DNA of 64,000 bases. Origin: an uncultured Aquimarina sp. Lineage in GTDB: Bacteria > Bacteroidota > Bacteroidia > Flavobacteriales > Flavobacteriaceae. The stretch spans positions 62,001 to 126,000 of the forward strand of contig CANMMM010000011.1 of assembly GCA_947498935.1 (NCBI GenBank), written 5' to 3'. The translations under genes and the position numbers were made by a program. Positions within the stretch are counted from its first letter, which is position 1, and every line of letters begins with the position of its first letter. Below, in pieces: positions 1 to 8,909 of the stretch. The notes under the pieces were generated by a model that worked only from the letters and a program-made list of their open reading frames with translations, was not told the origin of the DNA and ran no database searches.

Positions 1-216
1 GATATCGCACTTGATATCAAACAAGTAAAAATACAAACATTATTAACAACATTGCAACAACTAAAACAAAGTTACAGCACTGTATTGTCATTACACTTCA
101 TAGAAGGGTATGACTACGAAGAGATTTGTGACATCCTAAGTATATCGTATGCTAACTGCCGTACATTGATTTCTAGAGCCAAAGAAAGTTTACGCAAAAA
201 ATTAATTACAGTATGA
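1..216 (+). CDS. RNA polymerase sigma factor, sigma-70/ECF type (3' end only)
   Basis: Only the last 71 codons are inside the window, and the gene begins upstream. The readable part is a region 4 helix-turn-helix of an ECF-type sigma factor: residues of the form VLSLHFIEGYDYEEICDIL followed by a recognition helix ending in SRAKESLRKKL, which would contact the -35 promoter element. The stop codon overlaps the start of the next gene (ATGA at 213-216). The next product looks like a membrane anti-sigma factor, so the two are probably translationally coupled as a regulator pair. Family assignment is firm; the regulon cannot be read from the sequence. Confidence 0.85.
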   Translation, partial: DIALDIKQVKIQTLLTTLQQLKQSYSTVLSLHFIEGYDYEEICDILSISYANCRTLISRAKESLRKKLITV

Positions 217-788
217 AAAAACAAGACCCCATAGAACAGCTGTTTGCTTCTGTAAAAGAACAAGTGGATATTGTAACTCCTGCTGAAGACCATAAAATTC
301 GTTTTTTAGAAAAATTACAACAACAACAAAAAGTGGTCTCTATTCCACAGCAAACGCAACAAAAAAAGTCATGGATACGCCCTCTTATGACTGCTGCCTC
401 AATCCTTATTTTTTTAGGTACCATAGCAACTACATTTTTGCTAGCTGCTCCTAGAGAAAAAGCGGAATTAGCTAGCGTATCTCCGCAAATGAAAGAAACA
501 CAGGAATTTTTTAACATTGCTATACAAACACAATTAGAAAAAATAAATGCGCACTCATCTCCTGCTACGACACAACTTATTGAAGATGCGATGCGACAGC
601 TAACACGATTAGAGTTACATTACGAAATACTAAAAAAAGATCTCATCCATAGCAATCATGACGAACGAGTGATCAGTGCTATGATTCTCAATTTCCAGAA
701 ACGCGCTTCGTTACTCGAAAACGTGTTACAACAAATACAAACTATCCACGCATTAAAAAAAGACACCTATGAACAAGATATATTATAA
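213..788 (+). CDS. Putative membrane anti-sigma factor
   Basis: This 191-residue protein has a hydrophilic N-terminal part (about 1-55, Gln-rich), one transmembrane segment at about 57-79 and a helical, coiled-coil-like C-terminal part. That is the usual single-pass layout of an anti-sigma factor, with an N-terminal cytoplasmic sigma-binding part. No zinc-binding HxxxCxxC anti-sigma motif is visible, so the call rests on topology and on the ATGA overlap with the sigma factor gene. Its 3' end overlaps the next gene by 20 bp. It would hold the upstream sigma factor at the membrane until a surface signal arrives. Function is inferred from context. Confidence 0.6.
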   Translation: MKKQDPIEQLFASVKEQVDIVTPAEDHKIRFLEKLQQQQKVVSIPQQTQQKKSWIRPLMTAASILIFLGTIATTFLLAAPREKAELASVSPQMKETQEFFNIAIQTQLEKINAHSSPATTQLIEDAMRQLTRLELHYEILKKDLIHSNHDERVISAMILNFQKRASLLENVLQQIQTIHALKKDTYEQDIL

Positions 789-1875
789 ATGGCTATGCAT
801 TTTTTTATGTATACTACCTATGATTACAGCCACTGGAGCCACCAACCGCTTTATAAATAGTAGATATTCAGAAGAAAAGAAAATCCAAAAAGAGTTTTCT
901 GTAAATGATGATGCACTACTAAAAATTAAAAATAGCTACGGTAACCTAACTATTAGTTCGTGGGAAGAGAATACGATTGTTTTTGAAATCCTAATAAAAG
1001 TACAAGGTAATGATCGCGAAAAAGTACTCAATAAACTAAATACAATTGATGTACTGTTTAAACACTCTACAAGTAGTGTAAACGCTACTACTGTATTTGA
1101 AAACAACGAAAAATCATGGTGGAATAAACTTGTATCCAACCAGAGTGATAACCACCTAAAAATGGAAATTCATTATAATGTAAAAGTACCAATAACAAAT
1201 AATGTACATCTTTCTAATACATATGGTGCTATTATTTTAGACAAACTCAAAGGTAATGCAACTGTGTATTGTGATTATGGACAAATAGTTATTGGAGAGT
1301 TATTAAGTGCTACTAATATAATTGATATAGAATATACAAATAACAGTAGTATCCAATGGATAGAGCATGGAAAAATAAAAGCGGATTATTCTGATTTTTC
1401 ATTAAAAAAGGGAAAAACAATCACTTTAAATGCTAATTATACAACATCCAAAGTGGGTAGCATTGAAAAAATTGATTACTACTGTGATTATGCTCAGCTA
1501 CAAATAGAAGAAGCTGCCATAATTCATGGACATGGAGAGTACTTACTAACACGCATCGGTAGTATTAGTGATGAACTAAAAATTGTATCTGATTATGGGT
1601 CTCTCGATATCAAAGAATTAAAGGAGACTACACAAAATGTTACTATTGATACTGATTATACCGGAGTACAAATTGGTTATGCTCCTATTTATGATTTTAA
1701 ATTTTTATTAGAATCTAACTTTGGTGGGATTGACCTAGACGACAATGTAGTAACTACTAAAAAAAATGAAACTAATTTTAAAAAAATATATGAAGGATAC
1801 AATGGTACTGCTAACAGTACGAACTTCATAAAAATTCAAACCAATTACGGAAACATTTTACTCAAGAAAAATTAA
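769..1875 (+). CDS. Exported DUF4097-like beta-strand repeat protein
   Basis: The 368-residue product starts with a signal peptide (about 1-24). The rest is a series of short beta strands with recurring SYGNLTI / TYGAIIL / DYGSLDI / NYGNILL motifs, roughly one every 20-25 residues. This is the pattern of DUF4097-type putative adhesins, which fold as a beta solenoid. It overlaps the anti-sigma gene by 20 bp and lies 21 bp before the GIN-domain gene, so all four belong to one operon. A role in the envelope, either as a surface protein or as the sensed target of the sigma/anti-sigma pair, is inferred. No catalytic residues are visible. Confidence 0.6.
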   Translation: MNKIYYKWLCIFLCILPMITATGATNRFINSRYSEEKKIQKEFSVNDDALLKIKNSYGNLTISSWEENTIVFEILIKVQGNDREKVLNKLNTIDVLFKHSTSSVNATTVFENNEKSWWNKLVSNQSDNHLKMEIHYNVKVPITNNVHLSNTYGAIILDKLKGNATVYCDYGQIVIGELLSATNIIDIEYTNNSSIQWIEHGKIKADYSDFSLKKGKTITLNANYTTSKVGSIEKIDYYCDYAQLQIEEAAIIHGHGEYLLTRIGSISDELKIVSDYGSLDIKELKETTQNVTIDTDYTGVQIGYAPIYDFKFLLESNFGGIDLDDNVVTTKKNETNFKKIYEGYNGTANSTNFIKIQTNYGNILLKKN

Positions 1876-1896
1876 CTTTTAATACTCAATCAAATC

Positions 1897-2637
1897 ATGA
1901 AAACAGTTAGAACTATCGTATTCGTTACAGTACTTGTATGCACTGGCACATTACAAGCTCAATGGTGGGGCAATGGAAAAAAGGTAAATGGTAATGGAGA
2001 GGTAACATCTATTACCAGAAATACAGCTTCATATGATCAGATCAAGGTACATGGAAGCCTAGATGTATCATTAGTAGCTGGAACCGAAGGAAATATCACT
2101 ATCAAAGGGGAAAGCAATCTGATACCACATGTAATCACTGAAGTCAAAGGAGAAAGTTTAAAAATTTATGTTGAAAATGGATATTACCTAAACCAAAGTC
2201 GTAATAAAACGCTTATCATCACCGTGCCTTTTAAAGACATTGATAAAGTAACCTTATCGGGATCTGGAGATGTCTATAGCGATGCTCCTATCAAAGCTTC
2301 TAGTTTCTACACGAGTGTTTCTGGATCAGGAGATGTCAGATTACTAGTAGATGCCGAAACTATAAAAAGTTCTGTGTCTGGTAGTGGCGATCTTATACTT
2401 TCTGGAACGACTGAACAATTAGCTGCTAACGTTACTGGATCTGGCGATATCATGGCATACAAATTAAATGCTAAAAATGTAGATGCTACTGTAACAGGAT
2501 CTGGGGATGTAGAGGTAATAGCTACAGAATCTATCAAAGCTAGAGTTACAGGGTCTGGAGATATTGATTATAAAGGAAATCCTTCTACAGAGGATAAAAA
2601 AGTTTTGGGATCTGGCGATATTACCAAACAGTCATAA
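1897..2637 (+). CDS. Exported DUF2807 (GIN domain) putative adhesin head protein
   Basis: The 246-residue product has a signal peptide (about 1-21, ending LQAQ) followed by a DUF2807/GIN-type domain. The C-terminal half contains at least seven spaced GSGD or GSGDV motifs (VSGSGDV, VTGSGDI and similar), about 17-20 residues apart, which form turns of a beta solenoid. DUF2807 proteins are common in Bacteroidota, are exported, and have no established biochemical function. It is the last gene of the sigma/anti-sigma operon and is followed by a hairpin terminator. Family recognition is strong; the role is unknown. Confidence 0.8.
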   Translation: MKTVRTIVFVTVLVCTGTLQAQWWGNGKKVNGNGEVTSITRNTASYDQIKVHGSLDVSLVAGTEGNITIKGESNLIPHVITEVKGESLKIYVENGYYLNQSRNKTLIITVPFKDIDKVTLSGSGDVYSDAPIKASSFYTSVSGSGDVRLLVDAETIKSSVSGSGDLILSGTTEQLAANVTGSGDIMAYKLNAKNVDATVTGSGDVEVIATESIKARVTGSGDIDYKGNPSTEDKKVLGSGDITKQS

Positions 2638-2705
2638 TTTTAGGTATATACATATTCTATACTTTTTAAGCGGAAAAAAGAGCATGTCTCGCTAGTTTAT
2701 TTAGC

Positions 2706-2743
2706 AACTGCGCAATATATTTTATGATTGTGCAGTTTTTTTT
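2706..2743 (+). terminator. Rho-independent terminator after the DUF2807 operon
   Basis: A 10-bp stem (AACTGCGCAA at 2706-2715 with TTGTGCAGTT at 2728-2737, one mismatch) is followed by a run of T residues (2736-2743). It lies about 70 bp after the DUF2807 stop codon and is oriented to stop transcription of the sigma-factor operon before the divergently regulated polysaccharide genes. Confidence 0.7.
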
Positions 2744-2835
2744 ATGTTAATTTTTACTTAACTTTAGTATGAAAACAAGAAAAGCTCATTTTTTTTGACA
2801 AAAAAATTATAAGCTCCCCCCAAAATTATAATAAA

Positions 2836-3573
2836 TTGAATTTTTTATCGAGAAAAAAACTCTCATTCGCTGAGATCATACCAAAGGGATACGTAGATAT
2901 TCATTCGCACCTATTAGCTAATGTAGATGATGGCGTAGAAACCGTATATCAATCTGCTTATATTATAGAACAACTCACAGCAATTGGTGTTACTAAGATT
3001 ATTACTACTCCACATGTTATGCAAGAAGTATGGCCTAACACTACCCATGATTTACAAAATAAATTAGAAAGAATGAGAGCGGTATTACATGCTCTCAAGA
3101 TACAAGTAGACTTAGAAACAAGTGCTGAATATATGTTAGACGATTTATTTTATGAACGCTTGCAGGCCAAAGATATATTACCACTACCTAAATCACACAT
3201 CTTAGTAGAAATGTCTACTTTCAACCCTCCTATCAATCTAAAAGAGTTACTTTTTGAAATCAAACTTGCAGGTTTTACCCCTGTATTAGCACATCCAGAA
3301 CGATATGCTTTTTATAACACAAGTTTAAAATCGTACACATCTCTAAAAAAACAAGGGGTATTGTTTCAAGTAAACCTATTATCACTTACAGGATTTTATG
3401 GCGACACCGTAAAAAATATGGCATTCAAATTATTAAATGAAGGCTTTATAGATTTTACAGGTTCAGATATCCACAATTACAAACAATTAGAAGCACTCAC
3501 GGAGCATAAGTTTAGCAATAAGCAAGGAATAGCTATTCAATCTACAATGCAAAATAATCGATTATTTTCTTAG
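2836..3573 (+). CDS. PHP-type protein-tyrosine phosphatase, CpsB/YwqE family
   Basis: The 245-residue protein has the metal-binding motifs of the CpsB/YwqE family: DIHSHLLANVDDGV near residue 22, a mid-protein TTPHVM, AHPERY in the second half, and GSDIHN near the C-terminus. These enzymes are Mn-dependent phosphatases that dephosphorylate the tyrosine tail of polysaccharide co-polymerase kinases. The start is TTG, since no ATG fits the conserved N-terminus. The gene converges with the Wzc-like kinase gene, its probable substrate, although it is on the opposite strand. A repeat element (R2) starts at its stop codon. Confidence 0.88.
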   Translation: MNFLSRKKLSFAEIIPKGYVDIHSHLLANVDDGVETVYQSAYIIEQLTAIGVTKIITTPHVMQEVWPNTTHDLQNKLERMRAVLHALKIQVDLETSAEYMLDDLFYERLQAKDILPLPKSHILVEMSTFNPPINLKELLFEIKLAGFTPVLAHPERYAFYNTSLKSYTSLKKQGVLFQVNLLSLTGFYGDTVKNMAFKLLNEGFIDFTGSDIHNYKQLEALTEHKFSNKQGIAIQSTMQNNRLFS

Positions 3574-3716
3574 AAGGGGTTTCGATTTTAGCAATAAAAG
3601 AAATTGTGACCAAATACTTTATTTTTTTATCGCATAGCAACACTACGAAACTCAAAAATCACACAATTTGAAAGTAAAAAATCTTTTTTATAGCAAATTA
3701 TAAAAGTTCAAACCAA
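3573..3716 (+). repeat. Interspersed repeat R2, copy a (diverged)
   Basis: This stretch aligns along its length with the copy at 50528-50689. It shares a GATTTTAGC-like left part, the core GCATAGCAACACTACGAAACTC (core of other copies: GCATAGCAGCGCTACGGAAC), then ACAATTTGAAAGT, TTTTTTATAGCAAATTA and AAAGTTCAAACCA. The left end overlaps the stop codon of the phosphatase gene. It fills the gap between two convergent genes and contains no ORF. Confidence 0.65.
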
Positions 3717-3752
3717 ATCCTTAGATAAAATATTTACTTTCGTTCTTCTGAT

Positions 3753-6107
3753 TTAACTCGTTGCTCCATATCCATAGCCGTATCCATAACCAGCCTTTAC
3801 ATTGGCTGCATTAAGTAATATAGCCATATTAGGTAATCTTTTTTCTCTGTAAAAGTTTTCTGGTATCTGTAATACTCTTTTATCAGAGAAGCCTTCTCTG
3901 ACTATATAAATATTTAAATCTGCATAGTTACTGATCAATAAGGTATCTGTAACTAAACTCACAGGGGCTGTATCTACGACTATGTAATCAAAATTATCTG
4001 ACAAATAGTCAAACATTTCTTTTACCTTATCATTCATTAATAACTCTGCCGGATTAGGAGGAATTACACCTGACGGAATTACATACAAAGGATCTTCTCC
4101 TTTCTGCTGGTACATCACATCCGTAGGTTTACTATCTACATCCATAATAAAATTAGTAAAACCAGGAGTTTCCTTTCCTTTTGGTAAATCAAAGAAACTA
4201 TGAAACTTCGGTGCTCTAAAATCAGTACCTAAGTACGCAACTTTTTTATCAGAAATTGCCAGTGTTTTTGCTAGGTTAGAAGACACTAATGTTTTTCCTT
4301 CTCCAGATATAGTAGAAGTAACAAATATTACTTTCCCTTTATCTTTTTTAGCTCCAGCCATCAAAAAATCTAAATTGGTTCTGAGTAACCTAAAAGCCTC
4401 AGAAATAGGTGTCCTACTATTTCTAGCTACGACTATTTTACTTTTCTTATTCTTTGTCTTAGGAATACTTCCTAATATAGGCATCGAAACTAAACGTTCT
4501 AAATCTTTTCTAGAATTTACTTTAGTATTAAACAGATTCGCTAGATAAATAACGACAAAAGGTAAACCTAACCCAAATACAATGGCTGCTAGATAAATCA
4601 TTTTTTTGTTTGGAAATACTGGATAAGAACCCAATGTAGATGCTTTATCTATCACCCTTGCATTAGACAGAGTTACATGACTTGTAATTTCTGCTTCTTC
4701 TCTTTTTTGTAATAAATAGAGGTATAATTGTTCTTTAATCCCCTGCTCTCTTCCAATAGCCTTTAACTCTTTTTGTCGTAGAGGTGCATTATATAGCTTA
4801 CCACTAAAATATTTATCTTGTGTATTCAAGCTATTAAGAGTAATAGAAATGGAGTTTTTTGCTCCATTAAGATTTGCAATCAATTCCTGTCGTAATGAAG
4901 CTATTTGCTCATCTATATTTACAACTACTGGGTTTTGCTCACTAGAGGATTTCAGTAATCTTTTTCTTTGATTAATCAAACTATTATATCTAGTTACTGC
5001 TTCCGTAACTGTAGCATCATCAAAACCTAAAGTAGATGGTAAAATATCAAATTTCCCATCTTGACTTTGCACAAATCTACTTGTAGACTCGATTTTTCTA
5101 AGTTGGGTTTCTAGCCTATTAATCTCTTGTACATTTCTAGAATCTATGTCTGCCACTCGCTGTGTTTGCGCTTCTACATCATTCGTTAATCCAAACTTAG
5201 ATTTATAGCCTGCCGCTTGATCATCTACAGCTGATAAATCTCCCGAAATCAATTCTAATCGATCATTAATAAAACTAGCAGTCTTAGCAGAAGTTTGCTT
5301 TTTATTTGCTATAGTAACTTTATTATACTCCTCTACTAAACTATTAATGATATCTTTAGCTTTTTCTCTTACTGGATCATTGAGTGATAACCTCACGATA
5401 GAAGATCCTTTTCCTTGTTTACTAACAGACAACTTATTTCTATAAGACTGCGCTATATACTTAACAGGGGTAATCTTAATATGTATAATCGATCCTTTTT
5501 GAGTCGATATATCTTTGACACTAGGCGTTACGATTACATCTCCAAGACTTGTAGTGATCGTTTTCCCAAAGTAATGATCACTTTTTACATTCCCATCCTT
5601 ATCTACAAATGAAAAAGAAGTACCTGATTTGATTAAAACCCTAAAACTTTTTGACTTCGTATGTATTATTGAATCAGCAGCTAAAAAACTCATCTCTACT
5701 AGAGATTTTGGATAGTTTTCTGTCTCTAAAATACGTCCCTTAGTAAAATACTGCACATTTAGTTGCAAATTATTAATCACATTAGTAACTAATGTTCTGG
5801 ACTTAATGATTTGAATTTCATTTTCTATCTTATTACTTTCATTATCTAACAGTCCAAGATCTTTAAAAGCTGCTAACTCAGATTCACTTACGTTTTTCTC
5901 TTGTGAAATTAAGATTGTACCAGAGACATTATATTGCGGAATCGTATACCGTATATACATAAAGGCAAGTACCCCAAAAACAAGTATACTCAATAGAAAC
6001 CAATACCATTTTTTTAAGTATTTAGCTATCTCCTCTTTAATATCGAAAGTGGTTTGTTTTGTAGCGTTAGAAAAAATGTCTTGAGAATTATTTTCGGTAT
6101 TCATCAT
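3753..6107 (-). CDS. wzc: Polysaccharide co-polymerase / tyrosine autokinase (Wzc-like)
   Basis: The 784-residue protein combines a Wzz chain-length domain and a cytoplasmic BY-kinase. A first transmembrane segment lies at about 35-53, a long periplasmic coiled-coil part runs from about 270 to 470, and a second transmembrane segment lies at about 503-525. The kinase domain has Walker A ISGEGKT near 600, an A'-like LGTDFRAP near 628 and Walker B YIVVDTAP near 706. The C-terminus is a tyrosine cluster (Tyr774, 776, 778 and 780) in a Gly-Tyr alternation, the expected autophosphorylation tail. Cycles of phosphorylation would control chain length and export with the Wza-like protein encoded 6 bp upstream. 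The PHP phosphatase gene next door is the likely antagonist. Confidence 0.93.
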   Translation of the reverse strand: MMNTENNSQDIFSNATKQTTFDIKEEIAKYLKKWYWFLLSILVFGVLAFMYIRYTIPQYNVSGTILISQEKNVSESELAAFKDLGLLDNESNKIENEIQIIKSRTLVTNVINNLQLNVQYFTKGRILETENYPKSLVEMSFLAADSIIHTKSKSFRVLIKSGTSFSFVDKDGNVKSDHYFGKTITTSLGDVIVTPSVKDISTQKGSIIHIKITPVKYIAQSYRNKLSVSKQGKGSSIVRLSLNDPVREKAKDIINSLVEEYNKVTIANKKQTSAKTASFINDRLELISGDLSAVDDQAAGYKSKFGLTNDVEAQTQRVADIDSRNVQEINRLETQLRKIESTSRFVQSQDGKFDILPSTLGFDDATVTEAVTRYNSLINQRKRLLKSSSEQNPVVVNIDEQIASLRQELIANLNGAKNSISITLNSLNTQDKYFSGKLYNAPLRQKELKAIGREQGIKEQLYLYLLQKREEAEITSHVTLSNARVIDKASTLGSYPVFPNKKMIYLAAIVFGLGLPFVVIYLANLFNTKVNSRKDLERLVSMPILGSIPKTKNKKSKIVVARNSRTPISEAFRLLRTNLDFLMAGAKKDKGKVIFVTSTISGEGKTLVSSNLAKTLAISDKKVAYLGTDFRAPKFHSFFDLPKGKETPGFTNFIMDVDSKPTDVMYQQKGEDPLYVIPSGVIPPNPAELLMNDKVKEMFDYLSDNFDYIVVDTAPVSLVTDTLLISNYADLNIYIVREGFSDKRVLQIPENFYREKRLPNMAILLNAANVKAGYGYGYGYGATS

Positions 6108-6113
6108 ATCATT

Positions 6114-6899
6114 TTATCTTAAAATAAGTGCTAATGCAGATAAACTTACGCCTACAATACTAAGCACTATTCCTAATGTATTTTTATTTCCTTCTGAATT
6201 TCGTTTTCTTGCTTTATTAGGTTCTACATATAGCACATCATTTTGAGCAAGATAATATACTGGTGAATTAAAAATTTCTTTAGAAGTAAGATCAATACGG
6301 TGGTATGTATTAACTCCGTCATTTTCCCTAATCACCATAATATTTTGACGTTGCCCCATAATGGTTAGATCCCCTGCTAGACCTAGTGCCTCTACAATAG
6401 TAATCCTTTCATTAGGAATGGTAAATGCTCCTGGCCTATTTACTTCACCCATTACTGTAATTTTAAAGTTTTGAAGTCTTACATTTACAATAGGATCTTT
6501 GATATATACTGTTAATTTTCCCTTTATTAACTCCTTAGTTTCAACCCTAGTTAGACCAGCAATTTTTAACTTACCTAGCACAGGAAAATCAATCATTCCC
6601 TCCTCATCTATTAGATAAGTAGGATCTGTAGTATTTGTTGAAGACGATCCTCCTCCTCCTTCAGTTATAGAAGACGATCCCTGCATCAAATTAAAAGGTC
6701 TAGCCGCAATCATATCTGTGGCTGAAACTAGAATACTTACAATATCATCCACCTTAAAAACAGGCGTAAAAGAATTTGCTGATGTTATTTTTTCTAAATT
6801 TTCTGATTCTTGAAAATACACTACATCTGTAGGTACCTTACAAGAAAAAGTGAGTAATCCTAGTAAAATGATTACTATAAAATATTTTTGGGGGTACAT
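6114..6899 (-). CDS. wza: Outer-membrane polysaccharide export lipoprotein (Wza-like)
   Basis: The 261-residue protein has a lipoprotein signal with lipobox cysteine at residue 20 (LLTFSC). It is followed by a Poly_export domain (about 40-130; PVFKVDDIVSI...DEEGMIDFPVLG) and an SLBB domain (about 135-215; VMGEVNRPGAFTIP). A hydrophobic C-terminal helix (about 240-260) would span the outer membrane. The domain order matches the Wza/BexD family, which forms the export channel for capsule and exopolysaccharide. It lies 6 bp upstream of the co-polymerase gene in the same operon. At 261 residues it is shorter than enteric Wza (about 380), as is usual in Bacteroidota. Confidence 0.92.
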   Translation of the reverse strand: MYPQKYFIVIILLGLLTFSCKVPTDVVYFQESENLEKITSANSFTPVFKVDDIVSILVSATDMIAARPFNLMQGSSSITEGGGGSSSTNTTDPTYLIDEEGMIDFPVLGKLKIAGLTRVETKELIKGKLTVYIKDPIVNVRLQNFKITVMGEVNRPGAFTIPNERITIVEALGLAGDLTIMGQRQNIMVIRENDGVNTYHRIDLTSKEIFNSPVYYLAQNDVLYVEPNKARKRNSEGNKNTLGIVLSIVGVSLSALALILR

Positions 6900-6977
6900 A
6901 AATAACTTCTTTTTTTTGGGTATTTTTAGGCTTTTAACGACACATCACGTTGGCAGATTAACGCAACATATATTCAT

Positions 6978-8909
6978 TTAAGCTAATACTTTTGGTTTAT
7001 TACTCTGTTGGCTTACTTTATTTTCTTTGTCTATACTCTCAAATGTAGAATTTTTAGAAATATATTCTGGTACAATTTCTTTTAATTTTCCTACTATTAG
7101 ATTATCCTGATTAAATAAATTCATAATACATAAATCATCAATTTTATCTTTGATCAATGCACAATCTCCATCATCATGCTTACTAATCATAATCTTTTTA
7201 TGATAGGTAGGCAATGTATTTTCTGTATCTGCTAATAATTCCTCATACAACTTCTCTCCAGGTCTTAATCCTGTAATCTGTATATCAATATCATTCGGAT
7301 ATTGAAGTCCAGAAAGGCGAATCATCTTTTTAGCCAAATCAAATATTTTTACGGACTCTCCCATATCAAAAATAAAGATTTCACCTCCATTACCCATTGT
7401 TCCAGCCTCAATAACCAATTGAGAAGCTTCTGGAATTGTCATAAAAAATCGTGTTACATCTTGGTGTGTCACTGTCAATGGCCCTCCTTTTTCAATTTGT
7501 TTTTTGAAAAGTGGAATTACAGAACCATTAGATCCTAACACATTACCAAATCTAGTGGTAATGAATTTCGTCTTGCTAGTATTATGCAGGCACTTAATAT
7601 ACATTTCAGCTACTCGCTTCGTTGCCCCCATTACATTGGTAGGGTTTACTGCTTTATCTGTAGAAACAAAAACAAACTTATCTACTCCAAACTTAATAGA
7701 GAAATCTGCCAGTTTCCTAGTTCCTAATACATTAATTTTAATCGCCTCACAAGGGTTATTTTCCATTAATGGTACGTGCTTATAAGCCGCTGCATGAAAT
7801 ACCATATTAGGCTTAAACTTTTCGAAAATAGTTTCTACTCGTTGATGATCTCTAATATCTGCCACTATTGGTGTAAAGTTTTCAACCCCTTTACTTAGCA
7901 ACTCTTGTTGCAAATCATATAATGGCGATTCAGCTTGATCTACCAGTACTAAATGCTTATAGTTATAAAAAGAAGCTTGTCGTACGATTTCACTTCCTAT
8001 AGAACCCGCAGCACCTGTAATCATGATTACTTTATCATGCAGTTCTTTCTTGATTTTAAGATTTTCTAGGGCAATAGGTGCTCTATCTAATAAATCTTCT
8101 ATTTGTATCTGTTTGATCTGTGATGGATTTAATTTTCCATCAATCCAATCATTTACTGCAGGTACAATTTTAACTTTTACCTGAAGTTTTAACAACGTAT
8201 CTGAAACCTCTGATAATCTCTTTTTTTCTAAATGAGGTATTGATACAATAATTTCGCCTACATTATTTTTTGCGATAAAATCTGTATCAATAGATGATGG
8301 ATCATATACTTTAATTCCATTGATCGTTTTTCCTATTTTCTGTGGGTTATCATCCATAAAACCTACAACAGTGATATGCTTTTTAGAATCATTGGTAATT
8401 GCTGCAAGTGTGATTAATCCAGAATCACCTGCCCCGTAAATAAGTACTCTAGATGCATCTCCTAGTTTAGATTTTATATAATGATAACAGTATTTAAAAA
8501 TCAAACGACTCGTAGTAAGCGTAATGATATTCAATAAATAATGAATCGATAATATAGAAACCGGAATATGTAATAATTCTGGTGTAAATGATAACCTACT
8601 GGATACCATTAATGCGCCACTGAAGCATATTAATAATGTTACGGCTAAAAATAAGTTATATGCATCTCTTAATCCTGTATGCCTTACCACTCCTTTATAG
8701 GACCCTATTAATAAGAAACTAACTAAAGAGATCACTACCATTACAGGTAATTGATACTCTAAATGTGCTCTAGTAAAATCTAAAGTAATCCCAAATCTGA
8801 TAGCATACGCTAAAAAGAAATTAAAAATCGTAATTGCAACATCAATTGCCAGCACCAACCATTTTGATGCATGCTTATGTGAGTTATTAATTATATAATC
8901 TTTAATCAT
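6978..8909 (-). CDS. Membrane-bound nucleotide-sugar 4,6-dehydratase (PglF/WbpM/CapD-like)
   Basis: The 643-residue protein has four transmembrane helices (about 16-135), a first Rossmann-like domain (LIYGAGDSG near 157) and a second SDR domain (ITGAAGSIGSEIV near 298). The segment STDKAVNPTNVMGATKR near 415-430 has Met where classical SDR enzymes have Tyr, as in the PglF/WbpM/FlaA1 group. These enzymes convert UDP-GlcNAc to the UDP-4-keto-6-deoxy sugar. Full length with four helices points to the PglF/WbpM long form. The 3' end of the aminotransferase gene overlaps it by 4 bp, matching the next step. Exact substrate and stereochemistry cannot be read by eye. Confidence 0.9.
   Translation of the reverse strand: MIKDYIINNSHKHASKWLVLAIDVAITIFNFFLAYAIRFGITLDFTRAHLEYQLPVMVVISLVSFLLIGSYKGVVRHTGLRDAYNLFLAVTLLICFSGALMVSSRLSFTPELLHIPVSILSIHYLLNIITLTTSRLIFKYCYHYIKSKLGDASRVLIYGAGDSGLITLAAITNDSKKHITVVGFMDDNPQKIGKTINGIKVYDPSSIDTDFIAKNNVGEIIVSIPHLEKKRLSEVSDTLLKLQVKVKIVPAVNDWIDGKLNPSQIKQIQIEDLLDRAPIALENLKIKKELHDKVIMITGAAGSIGSEIVRQASFYNYKHLVLVDQAESPLYDLQQELLSKGVENFTPIVADIRDHQRVETIFEKFKPNMVFHAAAYKHVPLMENNPCEAIKINVLGTRKLADFSIKFGVDKFVFVSTDKAVNPTNVMGATKRVAEMYIKCLHNTSKTKFITTRFGNVLGSNGSVIPLFKKQIEKGGPLTVTHQDVTRFFMTIPEASQLVIEAGTMGNGGEIFIFDMGESVKIFDLAKKMIRLSGLQYPNDIDIQITGLRPGEKLYEELLADTENTLPTYHKKIMISKHDDGDCALIKDKIDDLCIMNLFNQDNLIVGKLKEIVPEYISKNSTFESIDKENKVSQQSNKPKVLA

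Noticed and set aside
213..517. Cysteine-rich ORF on the minus strand over the anti-sigma gene
   Set aside because: It is the antisense shadow of the real gene; its Cys/Phe-rich composition is what reverse reading of Gln/Lys codons gives.
2307..2537. Minus-strand ORF over the GIN-domain gene
   Set aside because: It reflects the reverse reading of the GSGD repeats (PDPET pattern) and has no independent support.
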